A stretch of DNA of 42,538 nt from the NCBI GenBank assembly GCA_002842285.1, contig PHCJ01000020.1, positions 1-42,538 of the forward strand, written 5' to 3'. Positions 1 through 9,092 of the stretch are shown one piece after another (the first letter of the stretch is position 1; every line of letters begins with the position of its first letter). The stretch is from Betaproteobacteria bacterium HGW-Betaproteobacteria-22. GTDB taxonomy: Bacteria; Pseudomonadota; Gammaproteobacteria; Burkholderiales; Methylophilaceae. A program made the translations under genes and the position numbers. The notes beneath the pieces were generated by a model. That model was not told the origin of the DNA. It worked only from the letters and a program-made list of their open reading frames with translations, and searched no databases.

Positions 1-165
<165 letters not shown>

Positions 166-183
166 TTACAGCCAAAATCTACA

Positions 184-258
<75 letters not shown>

Positions 259-283
259 AATATTCCTTGCGCACTCAACAGCT

Positions 284-359
284 TGGAGCGGGCGACGAGG
301 TTCGAACTCGCGACATCTTGCTTGGAAGGCAAGTGCTCTACCAGCTGAGCTACACCCGC
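284..359 (-). tRNA. tRNA-Gly (anticodon TCC)
   Basis: The reverse complement has acceptor GCGGGTG pairing with CGCCCGC (one G-T pair), anticodon stem CTTGC/GCAAG, loop CTTCCAA and T-loop GGTTCGAACC. CCA is encoded at 284-286. The anticodon TCC reads GGA/GGG glycine codons. Confidence 0.97.
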
Positions 360-406
360 GTATATGCCTAGACAAAGACGCCATCAAGCCCTTACTACTA
401 TACCAA

Positions 407-491
407 TGGTGGAGGGGGAAGGATTCGAACCTTCGTACTCTGAGAGAACGGATTTACAGTCCGTCGCCTTTAACCACTCGGCCACCCCTCC
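407..491 (-). tRNA. tRNA-Tyr (anticodon GTA)
   Basis: An 85-base class II tRNA with a long variable arm. The acceptor GGAGGGG pairs with CCCCTCC, the anticodon stem ACGGA/TCCGT encloses loop CTGTAAA, and CCA is encoded at 407-409. The anticodon GTA and the long variable arm match bacterial tyrosine tRNA. Confidence 0.97.
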
Positions 492-563
492 TCAACGAAC
501 CCGCGATTATGCTGAAACTTTGACTTGCTGTCAAATGTATAAAAGGGAAAATGTTCTAGAATT

Positions 564-639
564 TGGTGCCGGATGTCGGAATCGAACTGACGACCTTCGC
601 ATTACAAGTGCGCTGCTCTACCAACTGAGCTAATCCGGC
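564..639 (-). tRNA. tRNA-Thr (anticodon TGT)
   Basis: The reverse complement has acceptor GCCGGAT pairing with ATCCGGC, anticodon loop TTGTAAT and encoded CCA (564-566). The anticodon TGT reads ACA threonine codons. It is the first gene of the tRNA-tuf transcript, about 10 bases after the predicted start point. Confidence 0.97.
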
Positions 640-655
640 GTTTCGTGAGATGCGT

Positions 656-683
656 ATTATACTGAGATTTTAAAAAATGTTAA
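656..683 (-). promoter_or_regulatory. Sigma-70 promoter of the tRNA-tuf operon
   Basis: On the reverse strand TTAACA (683-678) and a perfect TATAAT (661-656) are separated by 16 bases, placing the start point near 649, just ahead of tRNA-Thr. The near-consensus boxes fit a highly expressed stable RNA operon. This is a motif call, not an experimental one. Confidence 0.75.
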
Positions 684-705
684 GTCGTATTTAAAAAAAG
701 TTAAA

Positions 706-1134
706 TTATTTTACAACGGTGAGCGTGGGCTTCTTGTCTCGCGCCGGGTTTCCTGCTTTTTCTTTTTCGGAATGTGCCAACTGCACGGATTGATTATCAT
801 TCAAATCAGAACCATCAGACGCATCTACTTCAAAAAACATGCCCTGACCGTTTTCACGTGCAAATATTCCTTTGACTGCGCTCATTGGCACAAAAATATT
901 TTGCGACACTCCGCCAAAACGCGCTGAAAAGACCACGGAATCATTGTCTATATGCAAGCCGTTGGTCGCACTGTAATTAATATTCAGCACGATTTCACCT
1001 TCTTTTACATAAGCCATGGGCACACGTGTACGTGAATTCACAGCAACAATTAAATGCGGCGTGAGATTGTTATCTATGCACCATTCGTGCATCGCTCTTA
1101 GCATATAAGGTTTTGTTGAGATTAATTCCGACAT
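706..1134 (-). CDS. sspB: ClpXP protease specificity-enhancing factor SspB
   Basis: A 142-residue protein matching SspB, the adaptor that binds ssrA-tagged proteins and delivers them to ClpXP. The first 105 residues form the substrate-binding fold (IVLNINYSAT and VVFSARFGG strands are typical). A variable acidic linker follows, and the last nine residues, KKPTLTVVK, match the ClpX-docking tail of the family. It lies 109 bases after sspA on the same strand. That gap holds a hairpin with arms GAGGAGC (1174-1180) and GCTCCTC (1203-1209), which might tune sspB expression. The start codon has only a weak ribosome binding site. Confidence 0.95.
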   Translation of the reverse strand: MSELISTKPYMLRAMHEWCIDNNLTPHLIVAVNSRTRVPMAYVKEGEIVLNINYSATNGLHIDNDSVVFSARFGGVSQNIFVPMSAVKGIFARENGQGMFFEVDASDGSDLNDNQSVQLAHSEKEKAGNPARDKKPTLTVVK

Positions 1135-1243
1135 TCACTTATTCCGCTGTCACCATTCAGATTTCAAGGTCGGGAGGAGCCATTTCGACATAAACCGATA
1201 CCGCTCCTCGCTTTCATAGTAAACTTTATTAATAAAACAAGTC

Positions 1244-1843
1244 TTATTTACGCATCGCTTTTTCAGAAGGCGTCATAGCATCAGCGTACAAAGGTCTGGA
1301 GAACAAACGCTCCGCATACTTAAGGATAGGTGAAGCTTGATTCGGAAGTTCAATACCATAGTGACCCAATCGCCATAGCAGTGGCGTAACTGCAACATCC
1401 AGCATTGAATAATCATCTCCCAACAGGTAATTCTGCTTAGAGAATATCGGCACTAGCTGTGTTAAGTTATCACGAATACTGAGGCGCGCCTTATTCGCCT
1501 TTACTTCATCGCCGGATTCAATATCTGCGATATGGCTGAAAAGGTCTTTCTCGAAACTATACAAAAACAAACGCGCACGCGCACGCATGACAGGATCTGG
1601 CGGCATCAACTGCGGATGGGGAAATCGCTCATCAATATATTCGTTGATAATATTGGCTTCTGACAACACCAAATCACGCTCCACCAGTACTGGCACATGA
1701 TTGTATGGGTTAATCACAGCCAGATCTTCAGGTTTGTTTGCCAGATCAACGTCAATCACTTGAAAGTCCATGCCTTTTTCAAACAAAACGATGCGGCAAC
1801 GGTGGCTGTAGGGATCTGTCGTCCCCGAATATAACGTCATCAT
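1244..1843 (-). CDS. sspA: Stringent starvation protein A (GST-fold RNA polymerase-associated protein)
   Basis: A 199-residue glutathione-S-transferase-like protein. Residues 2-76 form the thioredoxin-like half (MTLYSGTTDPYSHRC) and 85-190 the helical half. SspA binds RNA polymerase and affects stationary-phase and stress transcription rather than acting as a transferase. The surface PHP motif known to matter for this role in SspA is visible at residues 75-77. It starts two bases after the petC stop on the same strand and is followed by sspB, the standard proteobacterial order, so it is probably expressed with the bc1 operon. Confidence 0.95.
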   Translation of the reverse strand: MMTLYSGTTDPYSHRCRIVLFEKGMDFQVIDVDLANKPEDLAVINPYNHVPVLVERDLVLSEANIINEYIDERFPHPQLMPPDPVMRARARLFLYSFEKDLFSHIADIESGDEVKANKARLSIRDNLTQLVPIFSKQNYLLGDDYSMLDVAVTPLLWRLGHYGIELPNQASPILKYAERLFSRPLYADAMTPSEKAMRK

Positions 1844-1845
1844 AT

Positions 1846-2568
1846 TTAATGTATTTCCTTCCAGTAAGCTTTCTTGAGTCTATATGTCAGCACCAGGAGC
1901 ACACCTAGAAACAACAATACAAACCAGCCCAATTGGTTGCGCTGCTGTTTTGCAGGCTCCGCCATATAGGCCATGAAATTGGTTAAATCACCAACCAGAG
2001 TGTCATATTCCTCGATCGACAACAGCCCTGGTTTAACAAGTTTTAATTCGTGCGTTTCGTGATTCAACGCCTGCTCTCCCTGCAGCTCATAGAGCACATG
2101 CGGCATAGAAACTTTGCAATAAACAGGATCAAACACACAATTGCCCCAACCCGTAGGGCTGGTGGTGTCACGATAAAAACCGCGCATATAAGAGTAAACC
2201 CAGTCCGCACCGCGCGCGCGCACTTCTACAGAGAGATCCGGAGGTGCTGCACCAAACCACTTTTTAGCGTCTTTTTTATCCATCGCCACTTTCATGGTGT
2301 CACCCACTTTTTCGCCTGTGAAAAGCAGGTTTTCCTTAATTTGCTTTTCAGTCAAACCAATTTCCAACAGGCGGTTGTAGCGCATATAGTTGGCACTATG
2401 GCAATTCAGGCAATAGTTAACAAAAGTTTTAGCACCGCGCTGCAAAGACGCATAATCAGATGCGTCAATAGGTGCTTTATCAAGACGCGCTTCCTCACTG
2501 GCGATTGCCAATAAAGGCAACGTTAGCAACACCAATAAAGTGTTTCTTAATCTATTTACAATTTTCAT
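1846..2568 (-). CDS. petC: Ubiquinol-cytochrome c reductase, cytochrome c1 subunit
   Basis: A 240-residue haem-c subunit of the cytochrome bc1 complex, passing electrons from the Rieske protein to soluble cytochrome c. A signal peptide (about 1-23) precedes the haem attachment site CLNCH (C53, C56, H57). APPDLS at 108-113 and MPH at 155-157 (likely axial Met155) are typical of cytochrome c1. A C-terminal membrane anchor covers about 213-230. Cys144 and Cys151 could form a disulfide, as suggested for some bacterial c1. Five bases separate it from petB, so petA-petB-petC form one operon. Confidence 0.97.
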   Translation of the reverse strand: MKIVNRLRNTLLVLLTLPLLAIASEEARLDKAPIDASDYASLQRGAKTFVNYCLNCHSANYMRYNRLLEIGLTEKQIKENLLFTGEKVGDTMKVAMDKKDAKKWFGAAPPDLSVEVRARGADWVYSYMRGFYRDTTSPTGWGNCVFDPVYCKVSMPHVLYELQGEQALNHETHELKLVKPGLLSIEEYDTLVGDLTNFMAYMAEPAKQQRNQLGWFVLLFLGVLLVLTYRLKKAYWKEIH

Positions 2569-2573
2569 GACGA

Positions 2574-3887
2574 CTACCCTGTTACCCTTTCTGGCACTGG
2601 TTTTGTTTTATCTTTCGCTGTATACCAGGGCATCAAAGCAAAGAACAAGAAATAAACCACCGTAAAGAAACGTGCAACCACCGTGGCACGATCAGCACCA
2701 CTCAACCAATCGCCAAATTGCCCCCATACATTTGAAGGCACTGTACCAAGATAGCCGAGCACCAGGAAGCTTACAACAAATGCAGCAAGCCAGGCTTTAT
2801 AAAGACCACCACGGTAACGAATTGACTTCACAGGACTTTTATCCAGCCATGGCAGAAATGCAAAAGCGACAACAGACAAGCCCATTGCAGCAACCCCTGG
2901 GAATTGCGAATTCAGGATTGGCGGAACAGCGCGCAAAATTGAATAATACGGCGTGAAATACCAAACTGGCGCAATATGGGCAGGCGTCTTAAGCGGGTCG
3001 GCTGGCACGAAGTTATTCGCCTCCAGGAAATAACCTCCCATTTCAGGCGCAAAGAACACAATAACGGTAAACACTATCAGAAAAGCCGATACACCGACTA
3101 AATCTTTTACTGTGTAGTAAGGGTGGAAAGGAATCCCATCCAGCGGAATGCCTGTTTTTTTGTCCTTTAATTTTTTAATTTCAACACCATCCGGATTGTT
3201 TGAACCAACCTCATGCAATGCAATCAGGTGCGCAACTACCAAACCCAACAACACCAACGGCAGCGCTATCACGTGGAATGCAAAAAAGCGGTTCAGCGTT
3301 GCGTCAGAAACCAGATAGTCGCCACGCAGCCATTCAGAAACATCGGGGCCGATAAATGGAATTGTTGAAAACAGATTCACAATCACTTGCGCACCCCAGT
3401 AGGACATCTGCCCCCATGGCAACAGATAGCCAAAGAACGCCTCACCCATCAACGCCAGGAAAATCGCCACGCCGAACAGCCAAATCAACTCACGCGGGTT
3501 ACGATATGATCCATAAATAATGCCACGGAACATATGCAGGTACACCACCACAAAAAACATGGAAGCCCCTGTAGAGTGCATATAGCGAATCAACCAGCCC
3601 CAAGGCACGTCACGCATAATGTATTCCACAGAACCAAACGCTAAATCCGCATCTGGCTTGTAGTGCATGGTGAGAAAAATGCCAGTCAGAATCTGCAGCA
3701 CAAGCACCAACAGGGCCAATGATCCAAAAAAGTACCAAAAGTTAAAATTCTTAGGCGCGTAGTATTCTGTCAAATGCGCCTTGATATTGCTGGTCAGGGG
3801 GAAACGCGCATCTACCCAGTTGAGCGTGCAATTTAACGCATTTGACAATGTCGATTTGTTTTGCTTCGAATGAGTTTCTTGGGTCAT
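2574..3887 (-). CDS. petB: Ubiquinol-cytochrome c reductase, cytochrome b subunit
   Basis: A 437-residue multi-spanning membrane protein carrying both b haems and the quinone sites of the bc1 complex. The haem ligand pairs are visible as H104/H118 and H205/H220; the second pair is 15 residues apart, as in other betaproteobacterial cytochromes b as I recall. The usual Qo-site PEWY motif reads PVWY here (around residue 306), a variant I recall from beta- and gammaproteobacteria. The N-terminal 45 residues are polar and cytoplasmic. It lies two bases after petA and five before petC. Confidence 0.97.
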   Translation of the reverse strand: MTQETHSKQNKSTLSNALNCTLNWVDARFPLTSNIKAHLTEYYAPKNFNFWYFFGSLALLVLVLQILTGIFLTMHYKPDADLAFGSVEYIMRDVPWGWLIRYMHSTGASMFFVVVYLHMFRGIIYGSYRNPRELIWLFGVAIFLALMGEAFFGYLLPWGQMSYWGAQVIVNLFSTIPFIGPDVSEWLRGDYLVSDATLNRFFAFHVIALPLVLLGLVVAHLIALHEVGSNNPDGVEIKKLKDKKTGIPLDGIPFHPYYTVKDLVGVSAFLIVFTVIVFFAPEMGGYFLEANNFVPADPLKTPAHIAPVWYFTPYYSILRAVPPILNSQFPGVAAMGLSVVAFAFLPWLDKSPVKSIRYRGGLYKAWLAAFVVSFLVLGYLGTVPSNVWGQFGDWLSGADRATVVARFFTVVYFLFFALMPWYTAKDKTKPVPERVTG

Positions 3888-3889
3888 GA

Positions 3890-4528
3890 TTAAGCCTTAT
3901 CTTCAGTATCAACGCCAATAAGCAGTAAATTTTCGCTTAAATATTTGTGTGGAGGCACCACTAAATTAACTGGCGCAGGCGAGCCTTTAAACACCCGTCC
4001 AGCCAAATCAAACTTAGAGCCATGACAAGGGCAGAAGAAACCGCCCTGCCAGCCATCGCCCATATCGCCACCTGCTTTTAACTTCTCTGTCGGCGAGCAA
4101 CCCAAGTGCGTACAAATGCCTACCACAACACCAATATTTGGCTTAATAGAGCGCCCCTCATTTTTGCAGTAAGCAGGCTGCTGCGACGAAACCTCCGCAT
4201 TAGGATCAGACAACTGATCATGATGCTTGGATAATTCTGCCGTCATCTCTTCCGTACGATTGATGATCCACACAGGCTGACCGCGCCACTCGGCTGTCAA
4301 GACGGTGCCCGGCTCAATCTTGCTGATATCCACCTCAACTGGTGCACCTGCCGCTTTGGCACGCTCACTAGGCGTCATGCTTTTAACAAAAGGCACTGCA
4401 ACCGCCGCGCAACCCAACGCACCAACTGCAGAGGTCGCAATTAAAAAATTACGCTTTTCCAAATCCACCTGTGAACATCCACAGGACTGTGAGTCGGTTT
4501 GATGCTTGTCATTTTGATTATCTGACAT
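3890..4528 (-). CDS. petA: Ubiquinol-cytochrome c reductase, Rieske iron-sulfur subunit
   Basis: A 212-residue Rieske protein that oxidises ubiquinol at the Qo site. The [2Fe-2S] ligands lie in CTHLGC (C139, H141, C144) and CPCHGS (C166, C168, H169). I chose the ATG at 4528 because GAGGAA lies six bases upstream, although the frame stays open to 4591. The N-terminal anchor at 25-48 resembles a Tat signal, but the twin arginine is replaced by Lys-Arg (EKRNFLIA). Four cysteines occur before the catalytic domain (C16, C18, C40, C121). It is the first gene of petABC; the roughly 260 bases upstream should hold the promoter. Confidence 0.96.
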   Translation of the reverse strand: MSDNQNDKHQTDSQSCGCSQVDLEKRNFLIATSAVGALGCAAVAVPFVKSMTPSERAKAAGAPVEVDISKIEPGTVLTAEWRGQPVWIINRTEEMTAELSKHHDQLSDPNAEVSSQQPAYCKNEGRSIKPNIGVVVGICTHLGCSPTEKLKAGGDMGDGWQGGFFCPCHGSKFDLAGRVFKGSPAPVNLVVPPHKYLSENLLLIGVDTEDKA

Positions 4529-4789
4529 GTTTTCCTCATGCTCTAAAGGATTGACCGAACGAACGCGCTTTTTTGAAGGCAACGTTCGCAACTACACAAA
4601 CGATGTAACTATACCAGATCAGCTTCACAGGCCACTTGTATGCCGTGCTTCCTTCGTAATCTGCGATTAAACGCTTATGCAAGCATTCAAACAGGCTGCT
4701 AACAATTACACGCTATTTTAAGCCGGGAATTATACATTTTTTAAAGACTTAATTAAAGCTTTATTTATTAAGTCACTGAAATAAAACGA

Positions 4790-5539
4790 TTAAACTGGAT
4801 TGTAAATATCGATAAACTCATGTGCCAAATCAAAACGTTGCGCCAAATGCACGCCTAGTGCCTGCACGCCATACCGCTCGGTGACATGATGGCCTGCTGA
4901 AATATAGGCCACATCAGACTCCATAGCCTGATGCGTGGTTTGCTCCGAAACCTCTCCACTAACAAACACATCCACACCGGATGCAATTGCAAGTTCCATA
5001 TAACCCTGGGCTGCGCCCGTGCACCATGCTACTTTCTTAATGAGTTTACCTGCAGGACCGATAACCATGGGTATTCTGCCCAGCTTGCCTGCTAAGTACG
5101 ATCCAAATTCGGACAAGCTGACTGCGCTTTCCAGTTCTGCATATGCTACTAGATTGTCATCGCCAAGATAAGAAGCTGCCTCCAAGCCCAAAACCCTGCC
5201 AAACTGAACATTGTTACCAAGCTCAGGATGCGCATCCAAGGGCAAATGGTAAGCCAGCAAATTAAGATTATGTTTTAATAAAAATGCTATTCGCTTACGC
5301 TTAATCCCGGAAATGACAGGGCTCTCATTACGCCAGAAATAGCCGTGATGCACCAGAATCAGGTCTGCATTCGCTTTTTTTGCCGCTTCCAGCAGCGCCA
5401 TACTGGCAGTGACCCCTGTGACGATTTTTTTTATTTCAGATTTGCCTTCTACTTGAAGCCCGTTTGGGCAATAATCCTTGAATCGCGTCACTTGCATCAG
5501 TTGTTGGGTATAATGCGTTAACTCATTGATTTTTACCAT
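4790..5539 (-). CDS. Nif3-like dinuclear metal centre protein
   Basis: A 249-residue member of the Nif3/YbgI family, ring-shaped hexamers with a two-metal site and uncertain biochemical role. Family motifs seen are CPNGLQVEG near residue 24, the metal-binding pair HH at 64-65 (LVHHGYFW) and the C-terminal GHHVTERYGVQAL. Full length for the family. It lies between petABC and the divergent HtrA protease gene, a common betaproteobacterial neighbourhood. The family has been linked to GTP cyclohydrolase 1 type 2 naming, but that function is not established. Confidence 0.92.
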   Translation of the reverse strand: MVKINELTHYTQQLMQVTRFKDYCPNGLQVEGKSEIKKIVTGVTASMALLEAAKKANADLILVHHGYFWRNESPVISGIKRKRIAFLLKHNLNLLAYHLPLDAHPELGNNVQFGRVLGLEAASYLGDDNLVAYAELESAVSLSEFGSYLAGKLGRIPMVIGPAGKLIKKVAWCTGAAQGYMELAIASGVDVFVSGEVSEQTTHQAMESDVAYISAGHHVTERYGVQALGVHLAQRFDLAHEFIDIYNPV

Positions 5540-5660
5540 ATGCCTTCGATCTTTATTACCATATTGTAACTATTGAATTTTTAAACTATAGCCCCGACAT
5601 CAAACTCGTCTGCGCTCACCTTTATGTAAATGTATTATAACTAACTGGCACTATATTAAT

Positions 5661-6833
5661 ATGAGAGACTCATTCGGCAAGAGATTATGGCTGATTTTTG
5701 CACAAGCATCCACGATATGCATCGCAGCAATATTTGTACTACGCATTTTCTATCCCAACTTTCTGAACAAAAGCGAACCTGCCATCGTCATCAACAAGGT
5801 GGAACAAACAGTCGCTAGTGCTGCCACCAGCTCTTACAGCAATGCAGCAAAAAAAGCCATGCCCGCGGTAGTTAACATCTTTACCAGCAAAAAAGTGGTC
5901 ATTAATCCTCACCAGAGATTTTTGGACGACCCTGCTTTTCGCTATTTTTTTGGCGATCAATTTGAAGACATGGAGCCACCATCCCAGCCAGAAAACAGCC
6001 TGGGTTCAGGCGTCATTGTCAGTGAGCAGGGGCTCATCCTCACTAATAACCATGTCATTGCTGCGGCTGATGCCATAGAAGTTGCACTATCCGACGGTAG
6101 AAAATTAACCGCAAAAGTCGTAGGCACCGATCCAGACACGGACCTTGCACTGATCAAGGTTGATGCAAATAACCTGCCAGCCATCACTTTTGCAAGTTCT
6201 GAATCATTGAATGTTGGCGATGTTGTGCTTGCCATAGGTAACCCTTTTGGCGTAGGTCAGACTGTAACGCAAGGCATTGTGAGCGCCTTGGGGCGAAGTC
6301 ATCTTGGGATTACCATTTATGAAAACTTCATTCAAACCGACGCCTCCATTAATCCAGGGAACTCCGGTGGCGCCTTAATTGATACCGAAGGCAATCTAGT
6401 GGGAATCAACAGTGCCATTTATTCCAGGAGTGGCGGTTCTATGGGAATAGGCTTTGCCATTCCGACTGCTTTAGCGCATCAGGTAATGGAGCAGATTATT
6501 GCTCAAGGAAACGTTACACGCGGCTGGATCGGCATCGAAGCGCAGGACATCACGCCAGCACTTGCTGAATCATTCAGACTTGAAAAAGTACAAGGTGCCT
6601 TAATCGCTGGCGTACTCAGAAACAGCCCTGCCGATAAGGCCGGACTAAATGCGGGTGATATTTTGCTAGGGATTGAAGGAAAACCGGTTCTTGATAGTGG
6701 CAGCATGCTCAATCTTATTGCCGCATTAACGCCAGGGCAAAAAGCTACCCTGCAAATTTCACGTGCGGGTAGGGTAATGGACATTTTTATTGAAATTGGC
6801 AAACGCCCCAAGCCTGTTAACACAGATAACTAG
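5661..6833 (+). CDS. Membrane-anchored HtrA/DegS-like serine protease
   Basis: A 390-residue periplasmic quality-control protease. An uncleaved N-terminal anchor lies at about 11-31, then a trypsin-like domain with catalytic H131 (NNHVI), D161 (TDLALI) and S235 (GNSGGAL), then a single PDZ domain from about 280 to 375. One PDZ domain plus a membrane anchor is the DegS/AlgW plan rather than the two-PDZ soluble DegP/DegQ plan. In DegS this arrangement serves sigma-E signalling; whether that holds here is inference. It is divergent from nif3 across 121 bases that should hold both promoters. Confidence 0.94.
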   Translation: MRDSFGKRLWLIFAQASTICIAAIFVLRIFYPNFLNKSEPAIVINKVEQTVASAATSSYSNAAKKAMPAVVNIFTSKKVVINPHQRFLDDPAFRYFFGDQFEDMEPPSQPENSLGSGVIVSEQGLILTNNHVIAAADAIEVALSDGRKLTAKVVGTDPDTDLALIKVDANNLPAITFASSESLNVGDVVLAIGNPFGVGQTVTQGIVSALGRSHLGITIYENFIQTDASINPGNSGGALIDTEGNLVGINSAIYSRSGGSMGIGFAIPTALAHQVMEQIIAQGNVTRGWIGIEAQDITPALAESFRLEKVQGALIAGVLRNSPADKAGLNAGDILLGIEGKPVLDSGSMLNLIAALTPGQKATLQISRAGRVMDIFIEIGKRPKPVNTDN

Positions 6834-6862
6834 CTACTTAAAACTTCTGCAAAGGTTCTTCC

Positions 6863-7603
6863 CTACTCAATCGGCAATATTGCTGGTTCAGTTTTTTGCT
6901 TTATGATCTTGGCTACCAAAATACCCAGCTCGTATAGTAGCCACATAGGAATCGCTAACATAAATTGAGAGATAATATCTGGCGGTGTAAAAATTGCACC
7001 TAATACAAAAGCGCCCACCACCACATAAGATCGGGCCTCTTGCAGGGCAGAGATGCTTACCCAGCCAAAGCGCACGGCGATCACGACGGCTACAGGCACT
7101 TCAAAAGCAATGCCAAAAGCTAAAAACAAAGTGATCACAAAATCCAGATAACTGCCTATATCTGTCATGACAGCCACATCTTGCGGCGCAATACCTACGA
7201 TAAAACCGAACACTACTGGAAACACTAAAAAATATGCGAACGCCATGCCTGCGAAAAATAAAAAACTGCTAGCAACCAACACCGGCAGCATGATTTTCTT
7301 TTCCTGCGTATACAGGCCCGGCGCTACAAAAGCCCAAATCTGATATAAGGTGTGGGGTAATGAGATGACAAAAGCAGTCATCATTGCCACTTTCATCGGT
7401 ACAAAAAATGGCGTGGTCACCGCAGTGGCTATCATCTGCCCACCAGATGGCAACTGATTGATTAAAGGTTTCGCCAGTAGTGCATAAATTTCGTTTGCAA
7501 ATGGGAATAACACTAAAAAAACCAAGAGCAACCCCACAACAATGCGTAACAAACGGCTACGGAGCTCAATCAAATGCGAAATGAAATTTTCTGTCGGCGT
7601 CAA
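6863..7603 (-). CDS. tatC: Sec-independent protein translocase TatC
   Basis: A 246-residue, six-span inner-membrane protein that recognises twin-arginine signal peptides. The N-terminal HLIELRSRLLR (about 10-20) and FVAPGLYTQEKK in the first periplasmic loop region are family hallmarks. It starts eight bases after tatB in the minus-strand operon hisBHAFIE-hinT-tatABC. Its substrates probably include the Rieske protein encoded nearby. Confidence 0.97.
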   Translation of the reverse strand: MTPTENFISHLIELRSRLLRIVVGLLLVFLVLFPFANEIYALLAKPLINQLPSGGQMIATAVTTPFFVPMKVAMMTAFVISLPHTLYQIWAFVAPGLYTQEKKIMLPVLVASSFLFFAGMAFAYFLVFPVVFGFIVGIAPQDVAVMTDIGSYLDFVITLFLAFGIAFEVPVAVVIAVRFGWVSISALQEARSYVVVGAFVLGAIFTPPDIISQFMLAIPMWLLYELGILVAKIIKQKTEPAILPIE

Positions 7604-7611
7604 AATTATGT

Positions 7612-7947
7612 CTAATTCTGAATTGGTGGATTAATAGCTTGATTAGAAGTGTCTTCCGGCTGTGAGGCGGTCAACTGTTGCGTCACATGTTCAGTCACTG
7701 AGTCCATGCCTTGATTTAACTGTGCCTGCGTACTTTCAGATGCCTGCTGAATTTCTTGCTGCAACTTCTGCAACTCTGAAAAGCGGGACTCCCGATTGAC
7801 TTCTTCTTTTATTTGAGTGGCATAGCGCTGCATTCTGCCTACTATCGTCCCCAGTGTGCGCGCAACTTTAGGTAGCTTCTCCGGGCCAATTACCAGCAGA
7901 GCTATCACCACAATAACCAACAACTCAGAAAAAGCAATATCAAACAC
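7612..7947 (-). CDS. tatB: Sec-independent protein translocase TatB
   Basis: A 111-residue TatB: an N-terminal membrane helix (about 3-20), the hinge motif GPEKLPKVARTLG, then an amphipathic and coiled-coil region rich in Gln and Glu. The Glu in the N-terminal helix (AFSELL) distinguishes TatB from TatA. It partners TatC in the receptor complex. The neighbours tatA and tatC support the call. Confidence 0.96.
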   Translation of the reverse strand: MFDIAFSELLVIVVIALLVIGPEKLPKVARTLGTIVGRMQRYATQIKEEVNRESRFSELQKLQQEIQQASESTQAQLNQGMDSVTEHVTQQLTASQPEDTSNQAINPPIQN

Positions 7948-8006
7948 CGGGCGACCTCAGGCTATCCGTCCAAACCAAGAACACCAACACTCACTCAACG
8001 CCCCAT

Positions 8007-8381
8007 TTACTCTAGACGTGCTTTTTTCGTAGTAGTTGATCTAGGCTTTGCTGGCGCTTTTTTAGCGGCTGGCGTTTTTTTATCCGCAGACGCAGTCTCT
8101 AAAGCGTCAGCTTTGGCTGCTACGGCTTTCTTTTTAACCGGCGCTCTTTTTTTAGGCGTCGGTTTCGCTAGCACTTCAACTGCTATGGGCTCACTCGCCT
8201 CGGTAAGGTTGTTGGCATCAGCAGTAGATTTAGTTTGATTCTTGCTTTGATCTAAAGCGTCCTTAAAATCCTTTACTGCACCGCCTACATCACCGCCCAT
8301 ATTGCGCAATTTTTTTGTGCCAAATATGAGCACCACCACCAAAAGCACGATCAACCAATGCCAAATACTGAATGACCCCAT
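8007..8381 (-). CDS. tatA: Sec-independent protein translocase TatA, with extended Lys/Ala tail
   Basis: The first 50 residues are a standard TatA, the pore-forming subunit: membrane helix at about 7-20, the FGTKKLRN hinge, and an amphipathic helix ending near DFKDALDQ. At 124 residues it is longer than the usual 60-90. The extra C-terminal half is a low-complexity Lys-Ala-Pro tail containing [12 protein letters not shown] and [11 protein letters not shown], resembling histone H1-like tails. The tail would lie in the cytoplasm; its role is unknown. It is followed by tatB. Confidence 0.95.
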   Translation of the reverse strand: MGSFSIWHWLIVLLVVVLIFGTKKLRNMGGDVGGAVKDFKDALDQSKNQTKSTADANNLTEASEPIAVEVLAKPTPKKRAPVKKKAVAAKADALETASADKKTPAAKKAPAKPRSTTTKKARLE

Positions 8382-8436
8382 GCGACTCTCCCAAATAATG
8401 ACCGACCAACAAGTAGTGACTTACCAATATTGCTAA

Positions 8437-8775
8437 TTATACTTTCGGCAATGAATCGCCACCGCCAAACACATGTACATGCAGGTGAAATACCTCCTGC
8501 CCACCTTCGCGCCCCGTGTTAATCATGGTGCGAAAGCCAGCCAGACCTTGCTCTCTAGCCAGTTTTGGTGCCAAAAGAAGTGTTTTCCCAAGCAGCACTT
8601 GATGCTGTGTTTCACAACTTCCCAGACTTTCAATATGTACTTTAGGCACAATTAAAAAATGTACTCTAGTAATCGGATGAATGTCGTGGAAAGCAATCAA
8701 CTCATCATCCTCATAAATTTTTTTGGATGGAATATCACCTTTAGCAATTTTGCAAAATATACAGTCCGCGCTCAT
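8437..8775 (-). CDS. hinT: HIT-family purine nucleoside phosphoramidase HinT
   Basis: A 112-residue histidine triad protein that hydrolyses adenosine phosphoramidates and aminoacyl-AMP adducts. The triad HLHVHVF (H97, H99, H101) is intact, and CIFCKI at 5-10 is the typical N-terminus. Its start overlaps the hisE stop by four bases, so it is translated as part of the his operon, a common betaproteobacterial arrangement. Confidence 0.96.
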   Translation of the reverse strand: MSADCIFCKIAKGDIPSKKIYEDDELIAFHDIHPITRVHFLIVPKVHIESLGSCETQHQVLLGKTLLLAPKLAREQGLAGFRTMINTGREGGQEVFHLHVHVFGGGDSLPKV

Positions 8776-9092
8776 TTTTCTACTCTAGCTGCCTTTTCAT
8801 CAATCCCAGAAAAGCCTTCTCGCCTAGCCAACTCAGCCAATACATCATCTGGCTTCAGGTCAGCCTTTGCCAGCATTACCAAGGTATGAAACCATAAATC
8901 TGCGGTTTCATAAATAATTTCCTCCCGATTGCCACCTTTAGCCGCAATCACGGTTTCCGTCGCTTCTTCACCTATTTTTTTTAAGATGCTGTCCATGCCC
9001 TTGGCGTAAAGCTTTGCCACATAAGAGGATGCAGGATCGGCAGACTTGCGCTGCTCAAGCAACTCAGATAATCTATTTAGTACATCATTCAT
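8772..9092 (-). CDS. hisE: Phosphoribosyl-ATP pyrophosphatase (histidine step 2)
   Basis: A 106-residue MazG-like enzyme that removes pyrophosphate from phosphoribosyl-ATP. The acidic metal-binding helices are visible as [15 protein letters not shown] (about 36-50) and [12 protein letters not shown] (about 61-72). It overlaps hisI by eight bases upstream and hinT by four downstream, so tight co-translation is likely. hisI and hisE are separate genes, unlike the HisIE fusion of enterobacteria. Confidence 0.96.
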   Translation of the reverse strand: MNDVLNRLSELLEQRKSADPASSYVAKLYAKGMDSILKKIGEEATETVIAAKGGNREEIIYETADLWFHTLVMLAKADLKPDDVLAELARREGFSGIDEKAARVEK

